A stretch of 64,000 nucleotides of DNA from Haliclona indistincta (taxonomy: Eukaryota; Porifera; Demospongiae; Haplosclerida; Chalinidae). Both the position numbers and the translations under genes were made by a program. Below, one piece after another: positions 10,808 to 23,222 of this stretch (position 1 is its first letter; the number at the start of each line of letters is the position of its first letter). The DNA lies in assembly GCA_964017065.1 (NCBI GenBank), contig OZ024789.1, forward strand, positions 3,282,657 to 3,346,656. Direction: 5' to 3'. Below the pieces are notes generated by a model that saw nothing but the letters and a program-made list of their open reading frames with translations, made no database searches and was not told where the DNA came from.

Positions 10808-11640
10808 ATAAGATCATAGCAAAGAAACTTTGTAACGTTAGTCTTTTTCAAACAGTTGCACTAAAATTGTCAGTACAGTAGTAAATAAAAGACGTGTTAA
10901 TTTGCTGTTTATCCTGTTTTTGTTAGTAGAACAAGCAATTATTGTACTCTGATATCCTGCCTGGTCTTCATAAAAATTATCAACAAGTTTAGTGATCTTT
11001 CTTCATCAGCAGTACCACACAAATAAATTATGAATATGAAGGTTGCATGCAAAGATCTTTAGCTTGATATGTCAGTAGGTCACCTCACATGTGATATAGG
11101 CTAGCATCATCTGATCACAAGGTAAAAAAGGCCGGAATGATGCTCTAATGTTGAACCTTTACTAGACTGACTGCTCGGCCTCAAGGAAAGGTTCAACATG
11201 TGAAGGGTTAATCAGTGTGATCGACAACTTGAAATTAAACGTACATGTAGCAAAAAAACAATGCTGTGTATAAAGATTTAAAGCTGAAGCTATATATTTA
11301 GATCACTGAACTATTGCAGCGCTTTTCAAAACATTCTTGTAAAAATATTGGCGGATTTCTTTGACAATCTGAGTATTTGGGACTTGAAAAGAAGTCAAAA
11401 TGTTTGATCTTGTTAAAAGTAGATGTTAAAGAGAAACATGTGATTTCACAAGCACCAAGAGAAGGAAAGTAAATACAACATGAATGATACAAGATCAAGA
11501 TGATGTTGGACTACTAAGATTAAAGAACTGTTAAAGCACACACAGACTACATTCTGCTGCTGTTTGTACAACACGAACTACAAGCTGTGTTTCAGCTCCA
11601 AGAAGCACTCCCAAAAATGCTAGGATTTTGTAGTAGTCAA
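10808..11640 (+). promoter_or_regulatory. Duplicated 3'/5' intergenic flank
   Basis: This stretch is homologous to 6294-7110. It begins with the former 3' UTR of transporter 2 (AATAAGATCATAGCAAAG, then AATAAA at about 10884) and ends just upstream of transporter 3. No gene is seen. Confidence 0.5.
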
Positions 11641-13729
11641 ATGGCTAGGCGCTGCTGTACGTTCTTTTCTCGAGGCACTCTCTTGGTGTTGATCATGAGT
11701 GGTCTACTTTATGCAACACACTGGCTTATGTACTTGGCGATTCTCCTCAGTCTTCCTGATAACCTTAAGATTGTAATAGAATGTGTCTATGTTACTCTCT
11801 GGATATTGCTACCTGGGACAGGCTGGGTAGCTGATTCATGGCTTGGACGATATCGAGCTATTGTTGTTGGACTGGTCTTGTCTATGGTAACCATCCTAAT
11901 ACTACAAGCTGGTTTTGTGATGCTGCATTTTGACTGGATTCTAATTCCAGGACTAGTGTTCATAATAGTCGGTTCAATGATTGGCGCATTTGGCTTTGGC
12001 AGCTTTTACGCTATTATGCTGCCTTTCGCTCTTGACCAAATGATAGGAGCAACAGCTGAGCAGCTCAGTGCTGCAGTACAGTGGTACTACTGGGAAATAG
12101 ATGCAGGAGCTCTGTTTCAAGATATACTGAAGTGCATACCGATCCCGAGCCAACTACAATTCTGGGAGATTCGTCAAACAACGTCACTAGCTTTAGGCAC
12201 TCTATGTTTGTCAGCTGTTCTGATAATGGACTGCCTGTACCACAATTGGCTAGACACTAACAACAAAACTGGCAATCCCATCAAGCTGATCTTTCAATTG
12301 CTCAACTATGCTCGAAAGAACAAGTGCCCTCGACTTCGCAGTGCACTGACATACATTGATGAGGAACACCCTTCACGTCTTGACTTTGGGAAGCACAAGT
12401 TTGGAGGACCATTCACAGAAGAGGTGGAGGATGTCAAGACAATAGTTCGTCTCTTACGGATATCAGCATTGGGATATGCAGTTATTCTGTTCTGCGAATT
12501 AGGCAATAGTCACATTGCAACCGAGAAGACCAATTTCAAGTGCGGTTCTAGTTTGAAAAATTTCACTATCAGTGCTATATGCTTTGTTTTCATTCCAGTC
12601 TACCGCTTCATTGTGTATCCTTTGGTTCGTAAGCATATGCCAAGCTTGTTGAAGATGATAGGAGCAGGCCTAATCTTGTGTTTTGTCAGCGCAATGATAA
12701 ATACAGCTGTGACTGCTACTGTGTATTTTTCGCACAATACCACGATGATTGATGATTCTTATCAAGTACCACTTTACTGGCAATTAGTAGTAGATATATT
12801 GAATGGACTAGGAACAGGAGTGACTACAATATGTTCAGTCGAATTCACGATGGCACAGACACCAAACAGAATGAGAGGAATAATGATGGGTGTATTGATA
12901 ATTGCAATTGGTTGGAGCTCACTTGGTAGCTACATATACACTGAACTATTCAAACTATCTCAATGAACAGATTTCACAAAACCCTCGGCGTGTTGCAACT
13001 TGCACATTGTAGAGCTAGCTCCTTAGTTATGGTTTGCAGAAGGAGCTTTGCAGCTAAGGCTAACCTGCTTGCTATTGAAACTGCACTGCTAACCAGAAGA
13101 CAGCAAAGTGTTGACCACAACCGAGACAAAGTGTGTCAAGTGGGCGTGACCGTGAACACTGAGTAGGTAGCCATTGCTCTTGGCTTTGATAGGCTTTTTC
13201 TTGAGATGTCTACGCACCCCCAGGAGCTGTCCTGCAGTTTAGATGGAATCTACAAGTACCTAGATAGTCAACTATGGGCGCTTTTGTCGTCAGAGAGGTC
13301 AAAGACGGCCGTCAAGGTGAGCCAGCCATAACTCGAGAACGAAAGCACTTTAGCAAAATCCACGAGTCAACTTGCAAGCCATTGTCGAGCTTGTCATGCT
13401 CATAACCTCACCAGCGCGTAGAAGTAATCGCTGATCTCTGCAGCTCGATAGACAGAACGAACGAATGACAAACCAAGTACCGTAACCCTCGCGCATGCGC
13501 CGAGGGTTAAAAATACACATTCTACTTCTACCTAGTGCCAACTCCATTGGCAATGCTGTTTCTAATAATATTCATTATTGCTGCCAAGCGATACAAGCTG
13601 AGAGAGAGGGAGAGGCACGTCAACATACAGGCCATAGTGGAGGAACATTACGAGAGATACATTGACCAGGAGGAGGAGTACATGAGAGAAGCTGTAAACA
13701 ACTATAGAGCAATTAACATCAACAATTGA
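11641..13729 (+). pseudogene. POT/PTR2-family transporter 3, split by a transposon
   Basis: The reading MARRCCTFFSRGTLLVL runs open to 12960, with the true POT signature GWVADSWLGRYRAIVVG (D retained). It is then interrupted by a 549-base element whose first bases supply a TGA (12964-12966). Coding resumes at 13510 with KIHFYFYLVPTPLAML and the tail KRYKLRERERHVN, ending at 13729. The junction falls exactly within an otherwise continuous LFKLS/KIHFYFYLVP segment. The loop also lacks one E (TEEVEDVK for TEEEVEDVK). As written, the product would lose the last two helices (441 residues), so it is probably non-functional unless the insert is spliced out. An alternative Met at 11587 adds 18 residues. 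Confidence 0.85.
12961..13509. mobile_element. 550-base non-autonomous element, copy 2
   Basis: This is the second copy of the element at 10258-10807, same orientation, inserted between codons of transporter 3. The left end begins CAATGAACAG and the right end is the hairpin CCCTCGCGCATGCGCCGAGGG. No host bases are lost and no clear duplication is made. A fragment of the right hairpin also appears at about 30556-30583. Confidence 0.8.
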
Positions 13730-14333
13730 CCAACTACCATTAAAGTAATAAAACCTGACATTAAAAATTATGATGTGCATTATAAATGTATTTTAACTGG
13801 GGAACTTTAAATTTAATAATTAATCATATTTGGTGATGTTAATTACAGTGCACACATACACTTTCGATCCTTTTATATCACTTCCATTTCCAAGGCGGAA
13901 TAAAGCATATGTTAAAATTAATTTGTGGTGAGTGAGTTATAGAATAACACTGGTACTATGAGAATCGAGGAGCGTGGAATTTTGTGTAAGATAGTCAAGT
14001 TAATATTTTGTTGAGCAGATATTCGGCATAATGATAGCTTAACAAACTAAATTATTAGTTCACAGTCTACACAGAGGAAATGGTTGATAGACTCATGTAA
14101 ATGTAATTATTTAAATCAAACAACACTTCTTGTATAATATAATAATTATAATAATACTTTTCATGAATGCATTTTGCGAGATGTCGACGTGTCATACATA
14201 CATACTTTTCACAAGATCACATAAAATTATACTCTCTATATTATCACACAGTGCGCACTAGCTTTCACGTGTACAATATCATATATTTTTCACACAATGA
14301 CATGCGTATTATAGAATTGTACATGATTATAAT
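13730..14333. other. Intergenic, AT-rich
   Basis: No gene, RNA or recognisable repeat is seen before the next composite element begins. Confidence 0.4.
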
Positions 14334-16360
14334 TATTAGGGAGGCACGGTAGTGACTCCCTATGTAGGGATGAACGAGAAAACAAGATGGCGGCTACATA
14401 CAATGTATTAGCGTTCAAACGCTGATATTTCGCCTGGTGTTGAATTTTATACGTCTTTAGACACTTAGATCTGCTCTCTGGCGTTGCCCCATCTTACAGT
14501 AGCAAGGAGATTGCTCGAAATTGTTACTAAAGTGACGAACCTGGAAACGGTGAAAATCGAGTTTCGTCATCTTCGTTTTCTTCTTTCTTTCTTTATTTCT
14601 TTCTTCCTTCCTTCCTTCCTTCCTTCCTTCCTTCCTTCCTTCCTTCCTTCCTTCCTTCCTTCCTTCCTTCCTTCCTTCCTTCCTTCCTTCCTTCCTTCCT
14701 TCCTTCCTTCCTTCCTTCCTTCCTTCCTTCCTTCCTTCCTTCCTTCCTTCCTTCCTTCCTTCCTTCCTTCCTTCCTTCCTTCCTTCCTTCCTTCCTTCCT
14801 TCCTTCCTTCCTTCCTTCCTTCCTTCCTTCCTTCCTTCCTTCCTTCCTTCCTTCCTTCCTTCCTTCCTTCCTTCCTTCCTTCCTTCCTTCCTTCCTTCCT
14901 TCCTTCCTTCCTTCCTTCCTTCCTTCCTTCCTTCCTTCCTTCCTTCCTTCCTTCCTTCCTTCCTTCCTTCCTTCCTTCCTTCCTTCCTTCCTTCCTTCCT
15001 TCCTTCCTTCCTTCCTTCCTTCCTTCCTTCCTTCCTTCCTTCCTTCCTTCCTTCCTTCCTTCCTTCCTTCCTTCCTTCCTTCCTTCCTTCCTTCCTTCCT
15101 TCCTTCCTTCCTTCCTTCCTTCCTTCCTTCCTTCCTTCCTTCCTTCCTTCCTTCCTTCCTTCCTTCCTTCCTTCCTTCCTTCCTTCCTTCCTTCCTTCCT
15201 TCCTTCCTTCCTTCCTTCCTTCCTTCCTTCCTTCCTTCCTTCCTTCCTTCCTTCCTTCCTTCCTTCCTTCCTTCCTTCCTTCCTTCCTTCCTTCCTTCCT
15301 TCCTTCCTTCCTTCCTTCCTTCCTTCCTTCCTTCCTTCCTTCCTTCCTTCCTTCCTTCCTTCCTTCCTTCCTTCCTTCCTTCCTTCCTTCCTTCCACTCG
15401 CCTAGCGCCTTTACGCGAGCAGTGCCGAGACCAAAACACCACGAACAGTCGTGAAATTCTCCTGGCATGTGCCTTTTGAGCTTTGTTTTTAGCGTAATGG
15501 CGATCTAAGTCCCGCGATTTCTCGATCGTGATCCATTGTCAGCTTAGTGTTAGACGCCATTATTGTGATTGCGCAATACGCACGTGACCAAGCAATGGGT
15601 AGCGCACGTGACCAAGCAGCTAAAGTATCGCTGCGCCGTGTGGATCACTATCACGGAGAACACACACCCGGCATTTGTCTGGAGTCTTCGAAGAACGGTA
15701 AGCTCGTGTAGGATCACCATTCTGCTCTTGCCAGTTAATTGTAACCGCCGTATAAGTGTACAAACAAGTGTGGGCGGGGCTCGTATGCACTGCATGCATG
15801 CGTAGGCGACTAGGCAGACCTGATACGTACAGCTTAACAATTTTAGCTACAAGTTTAAAAAAAGCCATCAACAACAGGAATACTAAACTAATGGTGGAAA
15901 CAAAGACTTCTCCGTACATGCATGATATTGAACTGCACTTCACTAAAAAGAAAAAAGGACACAAACAAGAAATTAAAAAGATTTCTATCGAAATCAAAAG
16001 GATGTAGTGATGAAGAAATCTACCACTGGTTCACAATGTAAACCAACAAGGAACAAGCATAGAATGGTAACACGATTGACTTGCTAACAGACCATAGATC
16101 CCTACATCAGTGGCTGTACATAAGATCAATATTTTGTCACAAGCTGAATTCTATTCAAAGTGTCAGTCAACAGTAAATAGCTTAACTAGCTATAGTCTGG
16201 CCACAGCAGCCACTGATGTAGGGATCTATAGTCTGTTAGCAAGTCAATCGTGTTACCATTCTATGCTTGTTCCTTGTTGGTTTACATTGTGAACCAGTGG
16301 TAGATTTCTTCATCACTACATCCTTTTGATTTCGATAGAAATCTTTTTAATTTCTTTAAT
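14334..16360 (+). mobile_element. Composite foldback element, copy 2 (expanded)
   Basis: It has the same order of parts as copy 1: TATTAGGGAG start, AAGATGGCGGC, pyrimidine tract, two GCGCACGTGACCAAGCA units, then foldback arms at about 15974-16110 and 16210-16360. It is longer than its siblings only because the pyrimidine tract has grown into about 792 bases of TTCC. Long ORFs through this region are artefacts of the repeat. Confidence 0.85.
14604..15395. repeat. (TTCC)n microsatellite, about 198 units
   Basis: The tract is 792 bases of uninterrupted TTCC. Sibling elements have only 20-40 bases of TTTC/TTCC at this place (about 415-448, 23191-23220, 28782-28815 reversed, 29597-29613). This is therefore a lineage-specific expansion within a mobile element. 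The exact length may reflect assembly limits. Confidence 0.95.
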
Positions 16361-17014
16361 AGTATGTATTCGAACATACATTGTATCAGTATTGTTGTTC
16401 ACAGTCTGAGTCACTTAGTACTGTTGTTCTCTTATGTCTTCCCATAGATCACTCTCCATTTCACTGTCAAAATCCTCAGTGGGCAAGAGAATAGCTCTAT
16501 TTTGTGAGAGCACCTCACTACATGTAAGACTGTGACATCCATATAGCCAGATCACAAACCTGTTGTAATGTATTAAGTGGGTCTAGTGTGCTAATCTTCT
16601 GTGTAGTCTCTCAAGTATCATCTGCGAGTCGCTGTCTCTACTACTTGTTTTTTGCTCTTGTAGGATTACTATGTGTGACTTGTTGCATGGGTGGCAATCT
16701 TATCTCTGGTACTAAATAGCCCTCAAAACCATGCAACTGTTTCTCTTAAATGCTTGGAAATTGTTTCTGCATTTGGGCATCACCTTGACTGTACACGCTT
16801 TAGGCAAATTCCACATGTGCAGCAGTTGGTTTGGGGAGACTGTGCAGCGTTATGAACTGATGGTTACAAAAAAGGTGGGGGAAGGGAATTGCATCTTCTA
16901 CCGTTTGAAGATCAATTTTATCTGGTGTCATGCTGTATTGCTTTGGTATGTACAAAACTGATGTTTTCACATCCCTTCACACTGAACATCAACCTTTCTT
17001 TTTTTCCATCTAGG
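16361..17014. other. Intergenic
   Basis: No gene is supported. Short open stretches at 16731-16961 lack codon structure or similarity that I recognise. Confidence 0.35.
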
Positions 17015-17128
17015 AATGTGATTGGGGTGCCCCGGCATCTTACGAATATCGTCACAGCAACGTCTGCATACTATGTCATCTCAATATTTGGCAACCTCAT
17101 CCTGGGCCTTGGTGTTCTGCCATTCTAG
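17015..17128 (+). other. Possible terminal exon remnant (membrane-like)
   Basis: A polypyrimidine tract and acceptor (TTTTTTTCCATCTAG) precede an open stretch ending in TAG. It reads NVIGVPRHLTNIVTATSAYY and then a hydrophobic VISIFGNLILGLGVLPF. It looks like the last exon of a membrane protein, but no upstream partner exon is recognised. It may be a stranded exon or chance. Confidence 0.25.
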
Positions 17129-18406
17129 CTGCTACTTTACTGATGTGGCTGTGATGTTGTGTGCATAGTGCACATACTTGTGTTGAAGGAGCTTTCACCT
17201 CATCTGCAACAGGCACTTATTGATTATTGATCCACTTATTGATTAGAGACAATTTAAAATAGATGTTTTATTATGTATCTTCAGGTAATACTGTTCGTGC
17301 AAGCGCATCTGAAAACTCTCATAACATTTGTGCTATACGTAGGAACAACTAGAATGTTACTTTGCAGATGCGTCTCTATGTCTATTTGTAACTTCCAAAA
17401 GATCGATTAAATAGCGTTGTCTAAAAACTTTTTCTGACGGCAAACATGAACAGGATCGTTTTTCGATTTATACTCAATCGCATTGCATGCAACCAGCGAT
17501 ACCTGGAAGATCGAAAGGGAAGTTACTTGTGATACTGTATTGCAAATGTAGAAAGCGTATAATTTATTGGAGCTGAGTTATGCAAGGTTGTTCAGTGTCG
17601 GGTGGGACGCCATTGCTGGGCGTCTGCTATAAATAAATTTATACACGGCTAATTGAGCTTCCGGTCATGTGGCGGAATGACTGTGCAGTGATGCTGATAG
17701 TTCTTCCACATACTTTAAGTGCAGTTTTAGAAACAACACGTGCACATGCATATACTATGGCAATGCAAGTTGTAGTAAATCTTAGTTCACATTGGGTCGC
17801 ATTGATAGTGCTGCGTCGCGCCGCAAGAAATATAACTCGTTTCTATCCTCGCGTCCCGTCTCGCGATGATAAAAAACATGCATTTCACCACATTGCGACG
17901 TATTATGAACGATTTGTCGCATTGCTTAGCTTTGCGAGTCATTGTGAACTAGGCTCAACACAGTGGAGTAGCAACAAATGGTGAGCAGTGGAGTGTGTTA
18001 ATGGGACGCCAAGTAGTGGAAATCATTGTTCATTAATATTCATGACCACGCAATCTCGGTAGTTTCTACCCACGCAGTGCAGCAATGCTTCTCTGCGCCA
18101 CGCTACAGCTTAGTGGGGCTTATGTGGTGCGCTTGTACCAACAAATGGTTTTATAAGTGTGATATTACTTGTCTATCACACGCCTATGTAACAGATTGTA
18201 CTGATGTTTACTTGTAGTACAAAAATATAGTTGTTTGTCATCTTCCCAAAATGGATTAACTTGCACAAGTTTGTAACACTGACACAGCAAAATTCAGTTT
18301 AGATAGCCTAAAATCGGCCTAAAATACATGATTTGACGTGCTTCAAACACCAAATTAGAACAATAACTTCTTCCAAAGCAGTGTTTGTCATTCAAGAACT
18401 ATAGCT
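17129..18406. other. Intergenic upstream of transporter 4
   Basis: No gene is supported. A 105-codon open stretch at 17667-17984 has no recognisable family features and is probably spurious. The segment around 17417-17447 (GTCTAAAAACTTTTTCTGACGGCAAA) resembles 115-145 near the left edge, so some low-copy repeat is likely. Confidence 0.35.
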
Positions 18407-19959
18407 ATGGCTAGGCACTGCTGCCGATGTTTATCTCGAGGCACTACCTTGGTGTTGCTCATGAGTGGTCTACTGAATGCAGTACAACGACTTGAGTTTG
18501 CTGCTATTTTTGTCAGTCTTCCTGACAACTTAAATATTGCCGTAAAAGATATACTCATCGCATTGTATGTATTGCTACCTGTGACAGGCTGGGTAGCTGA
18601 GTCATGGCTTGGACGATATCGAGCTATTTGTGTTGGACTGGTCTTGTCTTCGATAACTGTTCTAACACTACAAGCTGCTTTTGTAATGCTGCAATTTGAC
18701 TGGACTCCGATTCCAGTATTTACACTGCTTGTAATAATCATGCCAATAGGTATTTTTGGGTTTGGAAGCTTCTATACTGTTATGCTCCCATTTGCTCTTG
18801 ACCAAATGATAGGAGCATCAGCTGAACAGCTCAGTGCTGCAGTACACTGGTTCTTCTGGGGGTTCAATAACGGAGTATTATTGAAAGATGTGCTTGAGTG
18901 TGTTCCAATCCCAAACCAGCTACAATACCTGGACATTCTTCCAGTGATCTTCCTCACTTTAGCCACTCTATGTTTCTCAGCTGTTCTGATAATGGACTGC
19001 CTGTATCACAAGTGGCTAGACACTAACAACAAAACTGGCAATCCCATCAAGCTGATCTTTCAAGTGCTCAACTATGCTCGAAAGAACAAGTGCCCTCGAC
19101 TTCGCAGTGCATTGACATACATTGATGAGGAACACCCTTCACGTCTTGACTTTGGGAAGCACAAGTTTGGAGGACCATTCACAGAAGAAGAGGTGGAGGA
19201 TGTCAAGACTATACTTAGTTTAATGCCACCTCTATTGTCAGCTATTGGAGTAATTTTCTTAAGCGATATCGGACCCAGGAAAACTCCAGTTGCTAATGAC
19301 ACAATCAAGTGTGTTTCTAGTCAACGATATTGCAGTAGGAGCATTACTATCTTTGTCATAATTCCAGTCTATCGCTTCATTGTGTATCCTTTAGCTCGTA
19401 AGCATAAAATTATTCCAAGCTTGTTGAAGATGATAGGAGTAGGTCTGATCATGTGTTTAGTTAGCACAGTGATAAATACAGCTGTCACTGCAAATGCGTT
19501 TTTCTCACAGAATACTACGATATCAGTCTCTCTCTTCAAGTACCGATATACTGGATACCAGTCATAGAACTCTTGAATGAAATAGGTATAACAGTGGCAT
19601 TAATGTATGGAATTGAGTTTACTATGGCTCAGACTCCAAACAGAATGAGAGGAATAATGATGGGACTGGTGATAACTATGATGGCCTGGACTACAAACGA
19701 CAGCGTTCTGTTCCAACTCTTAATGCGCATAGTGGACATATTCAAAGTATCTACTCAAAACTATACATTGTACAGTAGTCTAGTGCTACCTCCGCTGGCA
19801 ATAATGATGATGATAATATTTGTCATTGTTGCCAAGCGATACAAGCTGAGAGAGAGGGAGAGGCACGTCAACATACAGGCCATAGTGGAGGAACATTATG
19901 AGAGATACCTTGACCAGGAAGAAGAGTACATGAGAGAAGCTGCTGACATGTACAAATAA
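18407..19959 (+). pseudogene. POT/PTR2-family transporter 4, frameshifted
   Basis: The first frame starts MARHCCRCLSRGTTLVLLMSG and keeps the signature GWVAESWLGRYRAI, MLPFALDQMIG and the full central loop. It runs to a stop at 19567. Between about 19512 and 19540 the frame slips, and the reading VPIYWIPVIELLNEIG continues in another frame through EFTMAQTPNRMRG and KRYKLRERERHVN to a stop at 19959. One lesion breaks an otherwise complete gene. It could be a pseudogene, a single sequencing indel or a very recent mutation. Predicted intact length would be about 517 residues. Confidence 0.82.
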
Positions 19960-20100
19960 TATTAATACCAATTGGTTTATTCATTTTGTTGGCCTTTTTC
20001 AGCTGTGACTATGATGTGTTTAATGTAGATTTCACTTTTAATTGTTGTTTATTACATAGTACGTCATCTTTGACCAATCGGATTGCTCTATTCGAGGGCA

Positions 20101-20700
20101 TTAACCCTTTAATTACTAAATTATCCAGCTGAAATTTTAACCTCGTAAATGCTGACCGCTTCTCTCGTGAATATCTCGTGTGTCTTTTGTGCTACTGGTC
20201 TCAAATTAGCGTCCGTTTACCCCAGTGAGTAGCCGCAATTGCCCACACTCAAGTCGGTCAATATGCCCCTCCCACTTCGAAAGTGAAGCCGATAAAGTGC
20301 GACGACCTCGTCAAATTTTGCTCAAAGTTAGTACTTTGGGGCTGGCTGCTGAAAAGTACACACAGATAGCAGTGGTTTTGGTGAGTGCAAAATGTAGCCC
20401 AGATCATAGAGAATGCACAAAAATGTGTTTGCGAGCACCCCTGAAGCCATAAAATGTCCAAATTTTCTTGGCGGCCATTTTGTTTTTCCTAAAATGTTGT
20501 GAAATTTGCGCTGAAGCCATAGAAATGCAGTCGCCATAACGTTTAGCGCAGTGGGCGCGCCGAAAACCGGTCAATTTTTTCCGGTTATTTGTATTCTTCA
20601 ATTTGGCTTAATTTTGGGATATTTTAACACTTTTTGATAAAGTTATGGTGTCTGAAGTATGTATGTCGCCAAAAGGCGACAATAGGGGTTAAAGGGTTAA
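20101..20700. mobile_element. TTAA-flanked MITE, copy 2 (piggyBac-like ends)
   Basis: The element starts TTAACCCTTTAATTAC and ends GGGTTAAAGGGTTAA (600 bases). It is a diverged copy in the same orientation as 53554-54162. The internal segment CCCACTTCGAAAGTGAAGCC matches the CCCACTTCGGAACTGAAGCC region of the other copies. Confidence 0.7.
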
Positions 20701-21421
20701 TGTAGGTTATTGACCGCGCGTAGCGTCTTCTATAGCAACAGACCGTTGCGTCTTTGCGAGTTTGAAAAATCCGCAATGTTATTGCGCTCACAGTAATGAA
20801 CTATGTAATAAATCATTTATTGCCCTACACAACTCGGGCATTAACCAACATTAATGACCTCAGGAAAGTCGGTTGCCCTCGTACAGTCTCGGGCTGCGCC
20901 CTCGACCGTTACTCGGGCAAACGACTTTCCCACGGTCATTAATGTCGGTTAATGCCCTTGCGTGAGGGAAACAACTAATACATATTGCATATACCGTATT
21001 ACCTGTATCCCTCTACAATTTTTTACCATTACAAAAAGCAACATAAACCATAAATTGTGATTTTCAACTAGAAGCACAAAGTGTTACATTACACATTGTA
21101 TAGAGCCTGTGGCAGCCTCACAAGGTAACAGACACCAAAACACCATAGACAGAAACACATATGCAATATGCACATACTTTTATTATCTCTTGTTAACGTT
21201 AATGCATAGAGTACTGACCTGATATTCAGCAGGCAATGCTTGAGAGTAGTTCCCTAAAATACATCGAGTTACAGCCTTGAAATCAGCTGAGCAACCTCTT
21301 CTTTGCTGATCGCCAGAACAGTAAGGACGAATTCTTCTGATGTTGTCTCTGTCTCTATAGCATACAAATCATTAGTTGAGTCTTTGGTAAATTAACTTGA
21401 AAACGGTATAGATAAGTAATA
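20701..21421. other. Intergenic with a 125-base hairpin
   Basis: No gene is seen. An inverted repeat at 20833-20957 (GGGCATTAACC... to ...GGTTAATGCCC, arms about 45 bases) surrounds a GC-rich centre. It is probably a small MITE. The rest is unassigned. Confidence 0.5.
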
Positions 21422-21490
21422 GTTAGATCACCGGAAGAGGGATCTAACTGACATGAACGCCCCGCGGGACAATCCCTCGCCCAAGGATGG

Positions 21491-21524
<34 letters not shown>

Positions 21525-22084
21525 TGATTTTACAGTACATACAGAAGTGCAGTAGTAATGCATGGCTGTTTGAGAGGATGGCAGAGACAGTATAGCAGTA
21601 CTGACGGAATACCAATAAGAACTACTGGTATCCTATAGGGATAAGTGATATAAATTAGTTAGTAAATGTAGGAGGAACATAGCCACTACACCTGCAGCAA
21701 GGGCAAATGTAGTGAAAAGAGCAAGGGTTAGTTGGAGAAAAATTGTTTAAAAAGTGTCTCCACATATGGTCTTTAATCTTGGTTTTAATCGTGTGGAGAG
21801 ATAGACTTAGATCAATTGGAGGAAGAGAGTTCCAAAGACGAGCAGTCCTCTTGAAGTACGAATGGTGAGTAATGATTGAGCTGGACGATTGATGCACTAG
21901 TTTCATAGATTTTCCTGATCTAGTGTTAGAGGAAGAAAATGCGATGTAGTTCTTGACGGGGAAACTTGGGTCAGGGTTTTACAGCCCGAGGGCGAAGCCC
22001 GAGGGCTGTAAGACCATCCGAGGGCGAGGGATTGGCCCAAGGGACATTCATGTCAGTTAGATTCCGAGTCCAGGTGATCTAACT
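21422..22084. mobile_element. Palindromic MITE split by a LINE fragment
   Basis: Outer arms at about 21422-21490 and 21981-22084 are reverse complements (GTTAGATCACC... to ...GGTGATCTAAC), both containing ATCTAACTGACATGAA-type sequence and ATCCCTCGCCC. The original element, about 180 bases and almost a full palindrome, was interrupted by the LINE remnant at 21496-21974. A further partial copy (GGATCTAACTGACAC) is at about 22298-22313. Confidence 0.7.
21496..21974 (-). mobile_element. 5'-truncated non-LTR retrotransposon (3' end of RT ORF)
   Basis: On the minus strand, about 21962-21655 reads as the C-terminal end of a LINE reverse-transcriptase ORF. The motifs are SYFKRTARLWNSLP, LHTIKTKIKDHMW and CSFHYICPCCRC before a stop. 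A 3' UTR follows, then a 3' tail of AAT repeats (ATT on the plus strand, about 21492-21524). The insertion is flanked by the 7-base direct repeat GGTTTTA (21489-21495 and 21975-21981), a target-site duplication. Most of the element is missing at its 5' end, as is common for LINEs. It is a dead fragment. Confidence 0.82.
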
Positions 22085-22948
22085 GACTTAGACCACGCTT
22101 ACACTGACCTGACGACGACGGCCGCCATTTTATGCGTGCTGGGAGCTCGTTCGCCGTTCGTGAAGAACGTAGCGGCGTAGTTTCTTCGCTCCAGGCCACG
22201 CGAGGAACTGTACTTCGTCTTGGTAAGCTCTTCGACACATTCTCGATCTTCCACAGCGAAAGAAACGGTGTTTTGACAAAATGAATTTATTCATAAGGAT
22301 CTAACTGACACAAACGCCCTCCGCTAATTCGTGACTTCAAAGCTTCCGACTCAATGAATTATTAATGAGTGGTCTAACTTTGGATCATGTGATTTAACAA
22401 GTCAGTAACTAGTTAAGCAAGACTGGCTGATGAGTGTGTAAAAATTATTGACTTAATGCGGACTCTCAGTCAGCAGCCTGCAACACAGCAAAGCAGTCAC
22501 TGATGTATCGATGCATGATCTATTAGCCGTGTTACCATTCCGTGTTACCTCCACCATGTCTTTATACCAGAGTGCAAGAAAGTAGCAGCCAATTTTAAAA
22601 TTTGCTGTTTCTCATGATCAAATCGTTGTAATGCGAAACATGCTAAATGACGTTAAAAGCATTTTATTGGAAAGTCTAATGAGTTGTCGCAGCTCAACAT
22701 CTCTACTGTAGTTGTAGCAAAATTAATATCCACATTTCAGTTTGCATGAAGTTAGAGACATCACAATATTCAAATGACTGCAGTATACAGTGGTTTACGA
22801 AGATCTTGCGTACCTTAAAGTATTTTTGCGGGTACATTTTTTGCAGATTTGCTCAAAAACGCAAAAAATAATTAATACTTGTAAATTTTAATTAGTTATG
22901 AATACAGTAAAGCCACACCCATACGATCTTAGACATGTTACTATATTA
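22085..22948. other. Intergenic; one GC-richer island
   Basis: At 22110-22260 there is a CpG-richer stretch with a GCCGCCATTTT motif and a GGTAAGCTC donor-like site, possibly an orphan promoter or first exon. No gene could be joined to it. The rest shows nothing. Confidence 0.35.
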
Positions 22949-23190
22949 GGGAGACACGGTAGTGTCTCCCTATGTAGGGTTGAACGAGAAAACAAGATGG
23001 CGGCTACATACAATGTATTAGCGTTCAAACGCTGATATTTCGCCTGGTGATGAATTTTATACGTCCAAAGACACTTAGATCTGCTCTCTGGCGTTGCCCC
23101 ATCTTACAGTAGCAAGGAGATTGCTCGAAATGATTGCTAAAGTGACGAACCTGGAAACGGTGAAAATCGAGTTTCGTCATCTTCGTTTTC

Positions 23191-23222
<32 letters not shown>

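Noticed and set aside
14484..15479. Open frames of 290-330 codons with LPSF or KEGR repeats
   Set aside because: They are translations of the TTCC microsatellite on both strands, not genes.
17667..17984. 105-codon ORF
   Set aside because: No recognisable motif, no homologous copy and no supporting signals.
20225..20601. Short ORFs inside the second TTAA MITE
   Set aside because: Non-coding element; the frames are not conserved in the other two copies.
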